Both the position numbers and the translations under genes were made by a program. The notes below the pieces were generated by a model. It saw nothing but the letters and a program-made list of their open reading frames with translations, made no database searches and had not been told where the DNA came from. DNA of 64,000 nucleotides from contig JAUTXW010002402.1 of assembly GCA_030620095.1 (NCBI GenBank), positions 1 through 64,000 on the forward strand. The letters run 5' to 3'. Positions 50,001 through 58,486 of the stretch are shown piece by piece (position 1 is the first letter of the stretch; every line of letters begins with the position of its first letter). This stretch comes from Kuschelorhynchus macadamiae. Its lineage: Eukaryota > Arthropoda > Insecta > Coleoptera > Curculionidae.

Positions 50001-53000
50001 AGACAGACAGAATTTTATGTAGAATTTAAAAATCAAGTCAAATATACGGTATCCCATTTAAAAAATACAACTTTTAGTTGCCCTACTTTTTTGACGCACC
50101 CCGTATAATTTAAAATATTTTTAAAATGAGTACGACTTACATACATATATATATAAGCATAAACAGTTTGTTTCCAGATTTTACCTGTTCGACGTAAATT
50201 TACTTTTTCCAATCGTTGACTCACCCTGTACAAATTGTCTGCGTTTACTTAGTTAATCTTAAGTAAATTATACATATTACCCCCTATTCCACTATTATAT
50301 AATTTCCGTAAAAGAATATGATGATTTATTGTATCAAATGCCTTACACACATCCAAGGACAGTATACAGCATTTTTAATAATTATCAACTTTAATTTGAA
50401 TATCTGTTACGACATCCATAAGATCTGTTTCCGTTTCCCTGAATCTGCGAAAGCCATATTGTTTATTAAACAGTAAATTTCTATTTTCCAAATATTGATT
50501 TAATCTAATATTAATAATTGTTTCTGTTATTTTAGAAAACAATGGAAATATAGATATTGGTCGATAATTATTACATTCATATCGTTTTCCCCTTTTAAAT
50601 ATTGGAATTGTCTTAGCTATTTTAATTTTTTCTGAAAAAATACCTATATGAGTAGAAATTTTTGTTAACAAAATTAATATATGTATTAATTCTTTTTCTA
50701 CATATTTAATAATTTTAATATAAATATTGTCAAAACCAGCAGCTTTTTTTATCTAAACCTTTAATGATTTCTTCCATTTCATCATTGAGATATCTTCCGG
50801 ATCAATAAAAAAAGTCTTCTCTTCTGTGAATTCAATATAGTCACGCATTGGTAGAATTTTATTTGCAAGTTTCTCGGGAATAAATAATTGATTAAAAAAC
50901 GTAATCAAAAAGTAAAAAATAATAAAAATTACACAAAAACAGAACTTCTAAAAAATTTTCATATTTTTTTAAAAGTTTTAGACTTTATTTCAAGTGTGAT
51001 CATGTCTGACGCCTCAAGGTTTTAAGAAAATATTCAAATTTTTAAAAGTTCTGTGTTTATGTAAGTTTTATTATTCTTACTTACTTTTTAGTTCAATAGT
51101 TTATAAACAAAAGCTTGTTTTTAAAAATATTTTTTACATTTATTTTTTAGCATTATTTTTTACGCACCCTGTACATGATTTTTTAAAGCCAATTTTAGTT
51201 TTGGAAAGCAACACTTTTTATGAAGAATAATTTTTTATGCTAAAATCAATAATAAAAAAAGTTTCCCAATATTTCATTTCAAATTGTTTACGCACCCTGT
51301 ATAAGCTATTGAGTTCTTTTACTCTATATTATTGCATTGTCGCCCAATTTACATAAGTATGCCAAATTTTAGCTCAATCGGATGACAGAAAGTGTTTGAA
51401 AAATGGATTGCAAATTTTAAACCAGAAAGACAGACAAGAAATCAAGTTAAATAAACGGTTGTAAACATTTCGAGGTATTTAGGTTAGAAAGAAAAAGTCT
51501 ACAATCATGATGAACGTGGATATAAATATAAATAATAATTATAAATTAAATATTAACTTATGGTACCATTTACCAGCAACATTAGATACAATAAAAATAG
51601 CTTCCTAAGAAGGCTAAACGGCATAACATTTCCTAAAACCACAAATACGACTTAATGACAACAACAATTATAACCAAACGAATCTATGACGTTTAAGGCT
51701 CCGACGTCAAAAGCCTGCCTATATTGATGTCATTGTCTAACAAGTTCTTTTTGGTAATTCGATTTTTTAACACATTTCTAGAATGTGTTTGTATTTGGAA
51801 GACAGTATTTCATGTTTCATTACTGATTTATGCAATACTAATCGATAACGAAAATACGATGTTGATAAAGCACGTCTTTGTATTTCATCGATTGATGACA
51901 CATGACTAAAGATCCATCGGCCTAACTGTACAAAATTTACTTCAAGTTGAAAAAAAAAAGGTCAAAAATTACTTACCTAAAGAAATCATCTACAGTGTCG
52001 GGATGATTTCGAAGGCCATTTTCTTGTTGCAGCATTTGGAATGTTGGTTCAATAAATACCTAAAATATATGTTAACTTCAGCAATTAAATAAAAAGATTT
52101 TTTTTAAATTTTACTAATTAGCTGTATCTTGCTATAATTTTTTAAATGTTAGATTATTTTATGTAAAAGAATATTATCTAATTTGACAAAAAAAACTTGA
52201 GCGATGAGCAAAATGTCCTTTAAATTGATATATTTGTTATTTCACATTTGCTGAGGGTTTCAAAACATCAATCAGCCTACTAAACCTGGCGCCTTTTCTA
52301 AAAAAAAATGTACATTTAATTTAACAACGTTTCGATGACATTTTACTCCATCATCAAGTTGTTATTTTGAAGATTTGTACTATCTTCATTACAAAATTTG
52401 GTAACTTACAAAGTATACGGGATTATTTGATTTTGGGATAAAATATAATTGTGACAGTGTTGTACAATTGGGTGGATAATTGACTATATTCGAAGATGCA
52501 GCACTGTGACAAAAATATTTTATCTATACAGGAAATATTCCTATATACGAGGGCCTTCCAACAAAGACTAGGACTGATTTTTTTACGGCCCAGTGCAACG
52601 AGCTACTAAGTTGAGATATTGTTACCGCACCTCTAAGAATCGTGATGGATCGATTGAAAGAACAAAGATATGCGATCAAATTTTGTGTTCGTCTTGGAAA
52701 ATCATCAACGCAAACTTTTTCGATGATTAATACGGCTTTTGGGGAATTGTCCATGGCAAAATCTGCTTGTTTTCGATGGCATAAAAAGTTTAGTAATGGC
52801 AGGGAAAGTTGTGAGTTGCAAGGCGTTACAGGTGTTCCTATTGTGGCACTAACTGAGGAAACCATCAATACTGGAGCAGTAATTATTCGCATAGATTCAC
52901 GTCTGACTATCCCACAACTCTCAAATATTCCTAAAATATCTGTTGCAAGTGTTTTTACTCTTTTACACAAGCATTTAAACATGTCTAGAGTTTGTGCTCG

Positions 53001-54119
53001 CTGGATTCCGTGTATACTGACACCAAATCAAAAAGCGAATAGGGTAACAGTTTGTGAATGCTGGAAACAATGCGTTGAAGAAGAAGGCAAAGAATGGTGG
53101 AAGACCATTGTTACTGCGGATGGAACTTGGGTGTTTTGTTATGATCCGGAGATGAAGCAACAGAGTACGCAGTGGGTAGAAAAAGGAGGACCACCTCCAA
53201 AAAAAGCACGTGCGTAAAAATCTGTCGCTAAAGCTATGGTCATAACATTTTTTGTGTATACGCACATGGTCCCACATGGTAGTACAGTAACTGCCAGTTA
53301 TTATAAACAAGTTTTGTGCCAGTTGATGAAGGATCACATCCCCAAAAAAAACGACCTGAGCTGATTGGAAAGTGGAAACTTCATCATGATAACACTCGCC
53401 CTCACGAAGCGAATATAGTGACAGAGTTTTTGAACACTAAAAATATCAAGTCTGTACCGCATCCTCCATATAGTCCTGACATAGCCCCATGCGACTTCTA
53501 TCTGTTTCCTCAAGCAAAAAAAAGACCTCAAAGGACGACGATTTCAAACAGAATTGAATGCTATGCTATTAAGGCTTTAGAGACTGTTTTGAAGAAGCTC
53601 TCAAAAAATGGCTTCCGTCATGTCTTTGAACAATGGCAGCACCGGTGGGATAAGGTTATTGCATTACAGGGAGACTATATAGAGCGTGATAAAAGAACTG
53701 TTGTTTAAGATTCATAACTAAAATGGTAGTACTAGTCCTAGTCTTTGTTGAAATGATCTCGTACTTAAAAAGTAAAAAAGGCTTAGAATAAAATTGGTAC
53801 ACACCTCCAAAATAACGGCGTGATGATAGTGTAAAGGGTCACAGATAACAAAAAAAAATAAAACAATAGGTTTGGTGGTCTAATTTTTGGAAACCCTCAA
53901 CTGTTAGTAAGAATGCCAAGAACTGGATACTAATCTTCATATTTGCCCTACAAATTACAAGCTAATTACCTGTAACATATCTAAAAGACCACCAATGCAT
54001 TGTGAATCTGTGGCATATTCATCTACTAATATGCTTCCAACGTAGAGTAAACACGAATGTTTATATTCCCTGTATATTCTAATAATTTGACTAACTAAAC
54101 TTTCTAAGACCTCACACAC
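40965..54119 (-). CDS. TNPO3: Transportin-3 (importin-beta family), last five exons (partial)
   Basis: Nuclear import receptor of the importin-beta family. Known orthologues (TNPO3; Tnpo-SR in Drosophila) carry SR-rich splicing factors into the nucleus using RanGTP. Exons on the minus strand: 54119-53970, 52059-51977, 47851-47557, 45017-44863 and 41025-40965. All borders are GT-AG. The pieces total 744 bp and read through in one frame as 247 residues plus stop. They give HEAT-repeat sequence typical of the C-terminal third: KHSCLLYVGSILVDEYAT, FQMLQQENGLRNHPDTVDDF, RAPVPFLRCSALVPILQCGM, SLDHKEANMSVMKFFHDLI, LGRAITLA-free helices, and the terminal ALKDLTRLYR ending at TAA. No lesion is seen in any exon, so the gene looks functional. 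Upstream exons were not found up to base 64000 and must lie beyond. The introns hold at least seven transposons. Confidence 0.92.
41296..43736 (+). mobile_element. hAT transposon (GTF2IRD2-like family) in a TNPO3 intron
   Basis: 2441-bp element with 14-bp terminal inverted repeats CAGCCATGTCAAAC / GTTTGACATGGCTG. The 8-bp target duplication is aactagac (41288-41295) / acctagac (43737-43744), with one mismatch. It is inserted antisense to the host gene between TNPO3 exons d and e. The subterminal part is GC-rich (gcgggccgcatgcggcccag). Mismatch and broken gene indicate an old insertion. Confidence 0.93.
41770..43549 (+). pseudogene. hAT transposase pseudogene, GTF2IRD2/Charlie-like
   Basis: Starts MSLSKPSGSKIKLVDEHRIF at 41770. 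A stop (TAA at 41839) stands where relatives have tryptophan. The same frame continues with a BED-like finger (NICLICNSTVGVPKLYNIKRH) and the catalytic core: IACDESTDVCGVVQLAVFLR, VATDGAPSMTAVKNDF and HHIHCIIHQEVLCSKAI. A TAG at 42679 interrupts it. The frame resumes with INFIRSRGLNQRQFSAFLRD and RWLSCVCEIRVF. Frameshifts follow near 42945 and beyond. The C-terminus at 43307-43549 has MFGSTYKCEQLFSLMKGNKS and RSRLTDAHLDAVL, the hAT dimerisation signature. At least four lesions. Confidence 0.9.
43745..44862. other. TNPO3 intron sequence, nothing recognised
   Basis: About 1.1 kb of AT-rich intron between the hAT duplication and exon d. Two loosely similar blocks, 'gttatagattgaaaaagtttgcg' (43960) and 'gttatagattgaaagcgtttgcg' (44030), suggest a short local duplication. 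No gene. Confidence 0.45.
44863..45017 (-). other. TNPO3: TNPO3 exon d
   Basis: 155 bp, acceptor gtttcag, donor gtaaag. Encodes VGDVFVQLLDFSRDNTSKWI, then ANALDILPKQSNGG and onward to the split arginine codon. Confidence 0.9.
45020..45388 (+). other. Unidentified open frame of about 120 codons
   Basis: A plus-strand frame is open through 45020-45388, overlapping the intron next to TNPO3 exon d. It reads NWQKYVKVTTDTSDDFGYRY, then KLTKVNVSKIKTGYPSDIF and FPLGRGGHLLFVGGGKN before a TAA. Its composition looks coding-like, but I recognise no family and see no clear start or splice sites. It could be a transposon remnant or chance. Confidence 0.2.
45830..47502 (+). pseudogene. LINE (Jockey-type) reverse transcriptase pseudogene
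   Basis: Broken plus-strand frames in order: TPWFSKSCENARLEK (about 45840), KSSGLDGVLTTVLKKCASEL (about 46253), EAQIIALDISRIYQVWNN (about 46505, where active RTs have an aspartate motif) and NAGVPQGLVLAPT (about 46658). YADD-like remains follow at about 46750, then RQTHR-type C-terminal sequence. The 3' end is at gtaatctgctcatagataaaaaaaa (about 47478-47502), an A-rich tail. Many stops and shifts. It lies antisense in a TNPO3 intron. Confidence 0.8.
47557..47851 (-). other. TNPO3: TNPO3 exon c
   Basis: 295 bp, acceptor tttacag, donor gtgagt. It is markedly more GC-rich than the surrounding introns. Encodes LCARFTQRAPVPFLRCSALV through GQQLVTGLLHSCVFYLHTYM. Confidence 0.94.
47890..48000 (-). 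repeat. Dispersed repeat with hairpin and 'aaaacgtcgg' core
   Basis: The minus strand reads ctgaagatgtctcgtgcaat, then ctaaggcaaaacgtcggaaa, then gtgatccaattttgccacag and tcaagaaccatgattt. It has the same order as the repeat split by the Gypsy element at 54478/60583. The ctgaaga + hairpin + (g/a)aaac + gtc order resembles a decayed hammerhead core, with a stem (gatgtctcg...) that has lost pairing here. Confidence 0.6.
48001..48968. other. TNPO3 intron sequence, no gene
   Basis: Contains two isolated mariner-end-like motifs, tatacagggtgtttaataat (48013) and gtacagggtggtccaataat (48243), on the same strand about 230 bp apart. No ORF of note. Confidence 0.4.
48969..49690 (-). pseudogene. DD41D mariner transposase remnant
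   Basis: On the minus strand, IFSDEATFRSNGAVNRHNMH holds the first catalytic aspartate (about 49595). The frame at 49384-49196 has WLQQDGAPAHYHRDVREFLD with the second. After a frameshift near 49225 comes TPLDFLLWGYIKD with the third, 41 residues on. The C-terminal part (49190-48969) runs to RLFEHLLKYNYENI. The N-terminus is mostly missing and I could not pair its termini. Confidence 0.82.
50285..50905 (-). pseudogene. LINE reverse transcriptase fragment
   Basis: The minus strand reads KKAAGFDNIYIKIIKYVEKE, then AKTIPIFKRGKRYECNNYRP with ISIFPLFSKITETII, KQYGFRRFRETETDL and CLDVCKAFDTINHHILLRKL. This is the finger-to-palm half of a non-LTR RT, with a stop just before KKAAGF. Neither end of the element is present. 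Confidence 0.78.
50906..51976. other. TNPO3 intron sequence, no gene
   Basis: AT-rich. Two 'acgcaccctgta' motifs (51166 and 51291) resemble the outer bases of mariner ends, and similar ones occur at 17066 and 50096. Nothing coding recognised. Confidence 0.4.
51977..52059 (-). other. TNPO3: TNPO3 exon b
   Basis: 83 bp, acceptor atattttag, donor gtaagt. Encodes VFIEPTFQMLQQENGLRNHP followed by DTVDDFF and a split arginine codon. Confidence 0.92.
52300..52375 (-). repeat. Short repeat with 'tgatgatgg...catcgaaacg' hairpin
   Basis: The minus strand reads cttgatgatggagtaaaatg then tcatcgaaacgttgttaaat. The tgatga / gaaac order around a short hairpin recalls the core at 26060-26100, but the stem is weaker and no cleavage triplet (gtc) follows. 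Recorded as a related motif only. Confidence 0.3.
52548..53761 (+). mobile_element. Mariner transposon (DD34D), full length but inactive
   Basis: 1214-bp element between TA dinucleotides (52546-52547 and 53762-53763). Its inverted ends share cgag.., caacaaagactaggact (left 52548-52580, right the complement at about 53725-53761). It is inserted in the TNPO3 intron between exons a and b, opposite to the gene. Confidence 0.9.
52642..53708 (+). pseudogene. Mariner transposase pseudogene (SETMAR-like)
   Basis: Classic mariner layout. The N-terminal paired helix-turn-helix has QRYAIKFCVRLGKSSTQTFS and CFRWHKKFSNGRESCE. The linker is CARWIPCILTPNQKANR. The first catalytic aspartate is in IVTADGTWVF, and YDPEMKQQSTQWV follows. 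The second aspartate is in LHHDNTRPHEAN and the third in PPYSPDIAPCDFYLFP, 34 residues later. A stop at 53215-53217 and a slip in the A-run at about 53341-53349 (frame change into 53316-53708) inactivate it. Overall length matches the usual roughly 345 residues. Confidence 0.92.
53970..54119 (-). other. TNPO3: TNPO3 exon a (first seen in the window)
   Basis: 150 bp, phase 0 at both ends, acceptor ttttttag and donor gtaatt. Encodes VCEVLESLVSQIIRIYREYK and onward to GGLLDMLQ. Confidence 0.9.
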
Positions 54120-54404
54120 CTAAAAAATTAATAAAAAATATAAGTAAATACATTTAGATAAACTTAGATGAAAGATGTGTGTACAGAAGGTTACACATTT
54201 ATAAAATAAGTAATTTAAGAAAATACATTTTTTTTTGAAAAATCGTGTACATAGTACAAGACAATGTAACAATTTACAAATGACAAAAATACAGTCTAAT
54301 TTGGGAAGACCAATTCCTTACGAAGACATTTTATTACACAAGATGTCTGGTAAGTATATGGCATACTCTCCGGAGTGTATAGGGGAGGTCGAAGCTAGTG
54401 TGCT

Positions 54405-54478
54405 CAATTAAGAAATCATGGTTCTTGTTATTAGACCGTGTCAAATTCAAATTACTATCCGACGTTTCGCCTTCGATT
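54405..54478 (-). repeat. Dispersed repeat, 3' half, split by the Gypsy insertion
   Basis: With the Gypsy element removed, the minus strand reads (from 60630 leftwards, then 54478 leftwards) cttgaagaggcctcgtgtaa, tcgaaggcgaaacgtcggat, then agtaatttgaatttgacacg and aagaaccatgatttctt. The pair cctcg...cga(a)gg forms a hairpin just before gaaacgtc, like the repeat at 47890-48000. The remaining part of the repeat is at 60583-60630. Confidence 0.65.
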
Positions 54479-54766
54479 TGTAATATCTTCTTGTTCTGGT
54501 TCGAACTACATGCTTAAGAAAATAATCAGCGTGCACTCCTTACTGTGTAACACTTTATTCTGCTCTTTTTCTAAATCTAATTACAATGGTATAAAACTAC
54601 TTAGACTAACCTAATTAATAAAATAAATAATAATTTGATGATTCTATAAACTATTACTCCATATTTACAACAATCGAAAAGCTGTGTTGGACATTGTTGC
54701 AATAAGTTATTGCCTTAATTATAGTTCAATGATATGGCCTACTTTTGCAACTTGGATTCCATCACA
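54479..54766 (-). repeat. 3' LTR of the Gypsy element
   Basis: 288 bp, begins tgtaatatcttcttgttctg and ends ggattccatcaca on the plus strand. It matches 60295-60582 without a difference that I can see. Confidence 0.96.
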
Positions 54767-54774
54767 CCTTCCCC
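54767..54774 (-). promoter_or_regulatory. Polypurine tract
   Basis: Minus strand GGGGAAGG directly abuts the 3' LTR, as expected of the plus-strand DNA primer. Confidence 0.75.
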
Positions 54775-54822
54775 GAAAAGCAAAAAAAAAATATATACAT
54801 ATAGATTTTTTTCTTTGTGGAA

Positions 54823-57800
54823 TTAACTAAAATAATGTTTTATTCTATTTTTATGTATTTCTACATTCTTATTTTTAATTTTTACCACTACATTTGGATC
54901 ATTATCCTCCAAAACTGGATATGGACCATTAAATAAAGCTTCTAATTTATTATTTCTACCGTTATTTTCTACTAAAACCATATCTCCTACATTATAAGTT
55001 TGACTTTTACAATTGTTTTTGTCATACTCAATTTTGCGTTTATTTTTTGATGTCATTAAATTATTTCTCGCGTCATTCCACGCTGTTTGCAACCGAAATT
55101 TGAGTTCCTTAGGATAATCATAAAAATTATATACTGGATCGACTTGATTAACGATGTTAGATGGAATATTACTGGATTTTCCAAATACGAGTTCATAAGG
55201 TGTGTACTGCGTTGATGTGTGTACACTGTTATTGTATGAAAAACACCAATAAGGAACCCAAGAGCTCCAGTTAATAGTTCCTTTCGACAGTTGCATGCGT
55301 AGATATGCACCCAAATGCTTATGGGTATTTTCAAGGGCTCCTAAAGTTTGATGGTGAAATGCTGTAGAATTTAATTGTTTAATTTTAAGCAGCTTACAAG
55401 ATTCTTTAAATATATTAGATAAAAATTCGGTTCCCTTGTCTGTTACGCAAGAAACAGGAATACCGTAACGCAAAATAAAATTTTCTACAAATGACTTTGC
55501 AACAGTCAATGCCTCTTTATTGGGAAGCGGATATGCTTCCACGAATTTTGTTAGCTCACATTGAAGTGTGAGTATATATTGATTATTTTCAATATCAACT
55601 GGTAATGGACCGACTAAGTCTAGGTATACTTTTTGAAATGCTGAAGTAGCCGTTGATGATATTGTCATAGGTTGTTTATTTGGTTTTGAATGCTTGTACC
55701 TTTGACATTCGTCACACCTTTTGACAAAATCCTCAACGTCATTCTTCATGGTTACCCAAAAGTAATATCTTTTTATATTGTTATACATTCGGTTTATCCC
55801 TGAATGTCCTCCCGTTGGTAATGTATGAAAGTCATTAAGAATTAACTGACGTAATTCCTTATTTTCTATCCTTTGTTTATCTTTTATAATACTGAGTTTA
55901 AGATTTGTCTTGAAAATTTCGTTTTTACATTTAATCATGCGCATGTCATTTAAAAACTGATTAGACTCATTATTTTTTATAATAATTAATTCCGGAATAT
56001 CGTGTTTTTTACATAATTTCTCCAGATGCCTCAACGACTCACCTAAGTTCGACGTTGATCGGTATTTCTGGGATATGTACACTATCTTAGAATTGACGTC
56101 ATACATTAAATTTTCATATTCAGTTTTTAATTTATTATTAAGCTTTATTTTCGTAAATTCATTTTCACGTACCGGCCGTAGTTCTATTATTTGAGTTTTA
56201 GGGTATTTTAATATTTCCACTGCAACAGGGTGATCAATCCTGTTTTCCATGGAAGTATTATCACTTGTCATATTGGGTTTTGTTTTGTTATTTTTTGTCT
56301 CCGAACGAGTGATTGCGTTTAAACTGGCACTCACTTTATTATTCATTTCTTTTAATTCGTTCGACTCTATACACACACGTGACAAAGCATCCGCTGTAAC
56401 ATTTTCAGCACCTTTCACATAGTGGATTGAAAAATCGTATTCCTCGAGCGTTAGCCTAAATTTTGTGAGCCTACTAGAAGGATTTGTCATGCCAAATAAG
56501 TATATTAAGGGACGATGGTCCGATAATATTATAAATTTTTTACCAAATAAATATGGTCTAAAATGTTTACATGACCAAACGATTGCTAATAATTCCTTCT
56601 CTATTGTACAATAGTTTATTTCTGCTTTATTTAGAGTTCTAGAAGCGAATGCAATAGGCCTGTCATCTGAGTTCGACAATACAGACCCCAACGCGTACCC
56701 ACTTGCATCGGTTCTAAGAATAAATTGATTATCTTTTGAAAAATTTGGATACTGTAACAAGGGCGGACTAATAAGAGACTGTTTTAAAGTTTCAAATGAG
56801 TTTTGACATTCTTCAGACCATTTAAAAACTATTCCTTTCCTAGCTAGTTTATTTAAAGGGTGAGCAATTTCTGCAAAATTTTTAATAAATTTCCTGTAAT
56901 AATTTGCAAATGCAACGAAGCGTTTGGCTTCGTCACAATTTTTAGGAACTGGATATTGAGAAATAACCCTTGTTTTTTCAGGATCAGGTGATATACCTTC
57001 AGATGAAATTAAATGACCCAAATATAAAATTTCCTTTTTTAAGAACTCACATTTACTAGGATTTAATTTAAGGTTTACTTGTCTAAGGCGTTGTAGAATT
57101 TTAGTTAAATTTTGATTATGATTCTGTAAGGAATGTCCAAAAACTATCAAATCGTCTAAATAAACAAAACATGCCTCGTAATTTAAACCCGCCATTGCTA
57201 CAGTCATCAACCTTGAGAACGCACTAGGACTTATTTTCATACCCATTGGTAATCGTTTCATTTGAAATTGTCCTCTGTCCGTTGTAAAGGCTGTACAGGG
57301 CCTACTCTCAGGATCAAGTTCTAATTGGTAATATCCTTGTGCTAAATCAAGGTGCGAGAAATAAATCGCACCAGATAGGGAATCTAGAATTTCCGTAATA
57401 TTCGATAGCGGAAATACATCATTTTGTAGGCGTTGATTACATAACCTAAAATCTATTATCAATCTGTGACGTTTAACGCCATTTTTGTCCGGTTTTTTGG
57501 GAACTAATAAAAGAGGTGAAGACCACTCTGAGTGTGCTTCCTCTATAATACCCTTTTTTAGCATATCGTCCACCTGGTTATTAATTTCCTCTTTTTGAGC
57601 ATGAGGTAACCTGTAAGGTTTAACGTAAACTGGAGTTGCGTCCTCCTTTAACCTTATTTTTTGCTTATATAAATTAGTAACTGTTAATGAATCATTTTCT
57701 AAGTGAAAAACATCCGCATATTTAGCGCATATTTTTTGTATAGAATTTCTCTCTTCTACGTTAAGGGCTTCTGTATTTATAAGATCTAAAATTGTATCAA

Positions 57801-58452
57801 CTCTGTCAACGGAGATTTTATTTTTTGTAAAAGAATAAACATCATATTTTGATAGATATTCAACTTTAGGCTCAAAATTTCGCAATCTTATTTCTCTTTC
57901 ATTCACATTCAATAGCCTTACAGCCACTTTACCATCTTTCGGTCTTGCAATACTATTTGCGATCAACACTCCCTCACATAATTCATCATTTAAAATGACA
58001 CATTCATCTGTGAGACTGGTACAGCAATGTGTAATTATTTCACATCGGGGTGGAATAACAGTATATAAATTATTTTTGGACTCCAAAGGTACTGTTATTT
58101 GCTTATTTTGATTAAGCCAAAAAGAAAATAAAACCTTTTCATAATCGATAATTGCACCATACTTAAGGAAAAAATCTGAACCTAGAACTCCATGTATACT
58201 AGAATCGAAACTTTTAATAATTGTAAAATCATGAGAAATATATTCATTGTTCATAGTGAATAAAATATTTGCAGATCCAGCTGAATATGTTGAGCCTGCA
58301 ATTCCTTTAATTTTAATTTTATTAGTTGTATTTATAATACTACTATCTTTCAAATAATTCTCAAAAAAACAAGAAATACTTGCACCAGTGTCACATAAAA
58401 ATATCATTTCTTCCCTTTCATACCCGACACGCTCGTAATTTAAAGCATTCAT
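54823..58452 (-). CDS. pol: Gypsy pol polyprotein (protease, RT, RNase H, integrase), 1209 aa, intact
   Basis: Aspartic protease with DTGAS at residues 21-25. Reverse transcriptase has HLDLAQGYYQ (368-377) and active-site YLDD (431-434). RNase H begins at TDASGYALG (581-589) and has DHRP at 645-648. Integrase has the zinc finger H876, H883, C913, C916 and catalytic D945, D1005 and E1041 (35 residues between the last two), then a GPY/F-type module (FNGPYPVLE, 1174-1182). The frame is +1 relative to gag and is open from 58533 past the gag stop at 58487. The overlap is about 47 nt and includes aagttttttcg, so expression by frameshift is likely; the ATG at 58452 is only the first methionine. No lesion is seen. 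It copies the element's RNA into DNA and integrates it. Confidence 0.95.
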   Translation of the reverse strand: MNALNYERVGYEREEMIFLCDTGASISCFFENYLKDSSIINTTNKIKIKGIAGSTYSAGSANILFTMNNEYISHDFTIIKSFDSSIHGVLGSDFFLKYGAIIDYEKVLFSFWLNQNKQITVPLESKNNLYTVIPPRCEIITHCCTSLTDECVILNDELCEGVLIANSIARPKDGKVAVRLLNVNEREIRLRNFEPKVEYLSKYDVYSFTKNKISVDRVDTILDLINTEALNVEERNSIQKICAKYADVFHLENDSLTVTNLYKQKIRLKEDATPVYVKPYRLPHAQKEEINNQVDDMLKKGIIEEAHSEWSSPLLLVPKKPDKNGVKRHRLIIDFRLCNQRLQNDVFPLSNITEILDSLSGAIYFSHLDLAQGYYQLELDPESRPCTAFTTDRGQFQMKRLPMGMKISPSAFSRLMTVAMAGLNYEACFVYLDDLIVFGHSLQNHNQNLTKILQRLRQVNLKLNPSKCEFLKKEILYLGHLISSEGISPDPEKTRVISQYPVPKNCDEAKRFVAFANYYRKFIKNFAEIAHPLNKLARKGIVFKWSEECQNSFETLKQSLISPPLLQYPNFSKDNQFILRTDASGYALGSVLSNSDDRPIAFASRTLNKAEINYCTIEKELLAIVWSCKHFRPYLFGKKFIILSDHRPLIYLFGMTNPSSRLTKFRLTLEEYDFSIHYVKGAENVTADALSRVCIESNELKEMNNKVSASLNAITRSETKNNKTKPNMTSDNTSMENRIDHPVAVEILKYPKTQIIELRPVRENEFTKIKLNNKLKTEYENLMYDVNSKIVYISQKYRSTSNLGESLRHLEKLCKKHDIPELIIIKNNESNQFLNDMRMIKCKNEIFKTNLKLSIIKDKQRIENKELRQLILNDFHTLPTGGHSGINRMYNNIKRYYFWVTMKNDVEDFVKRCDECQRYKHSKPNKQPMTISSTATSAFQKVYLDLVGPLPVDIENNQYILTLQCELTKFVEAYPLPNKEALTVAKSFVENFILRYGIPVSCVTDKGTEFLSNIFKESCKLLKIKQLNSTAFHHQTLGALENTHKHLGAYLRMQLSKGTINWSSWVPYWCFSYNNSVHTSTQYTPYELVFGKSSNIPSNIVNQVDPVYNFYDYPKELKFRLQTAWNDARNNLMTSKNKRKIEYDKNNCKSQTYNVGDMVLVENNGRNNKLEALFNGPYPVLEDNDPNVVVKIKNKNVEIHKNRIKHYFS

Positions 58453-58486
58453 ATTAAAACTAGCTGTATCATTATTTTTTAAATTA

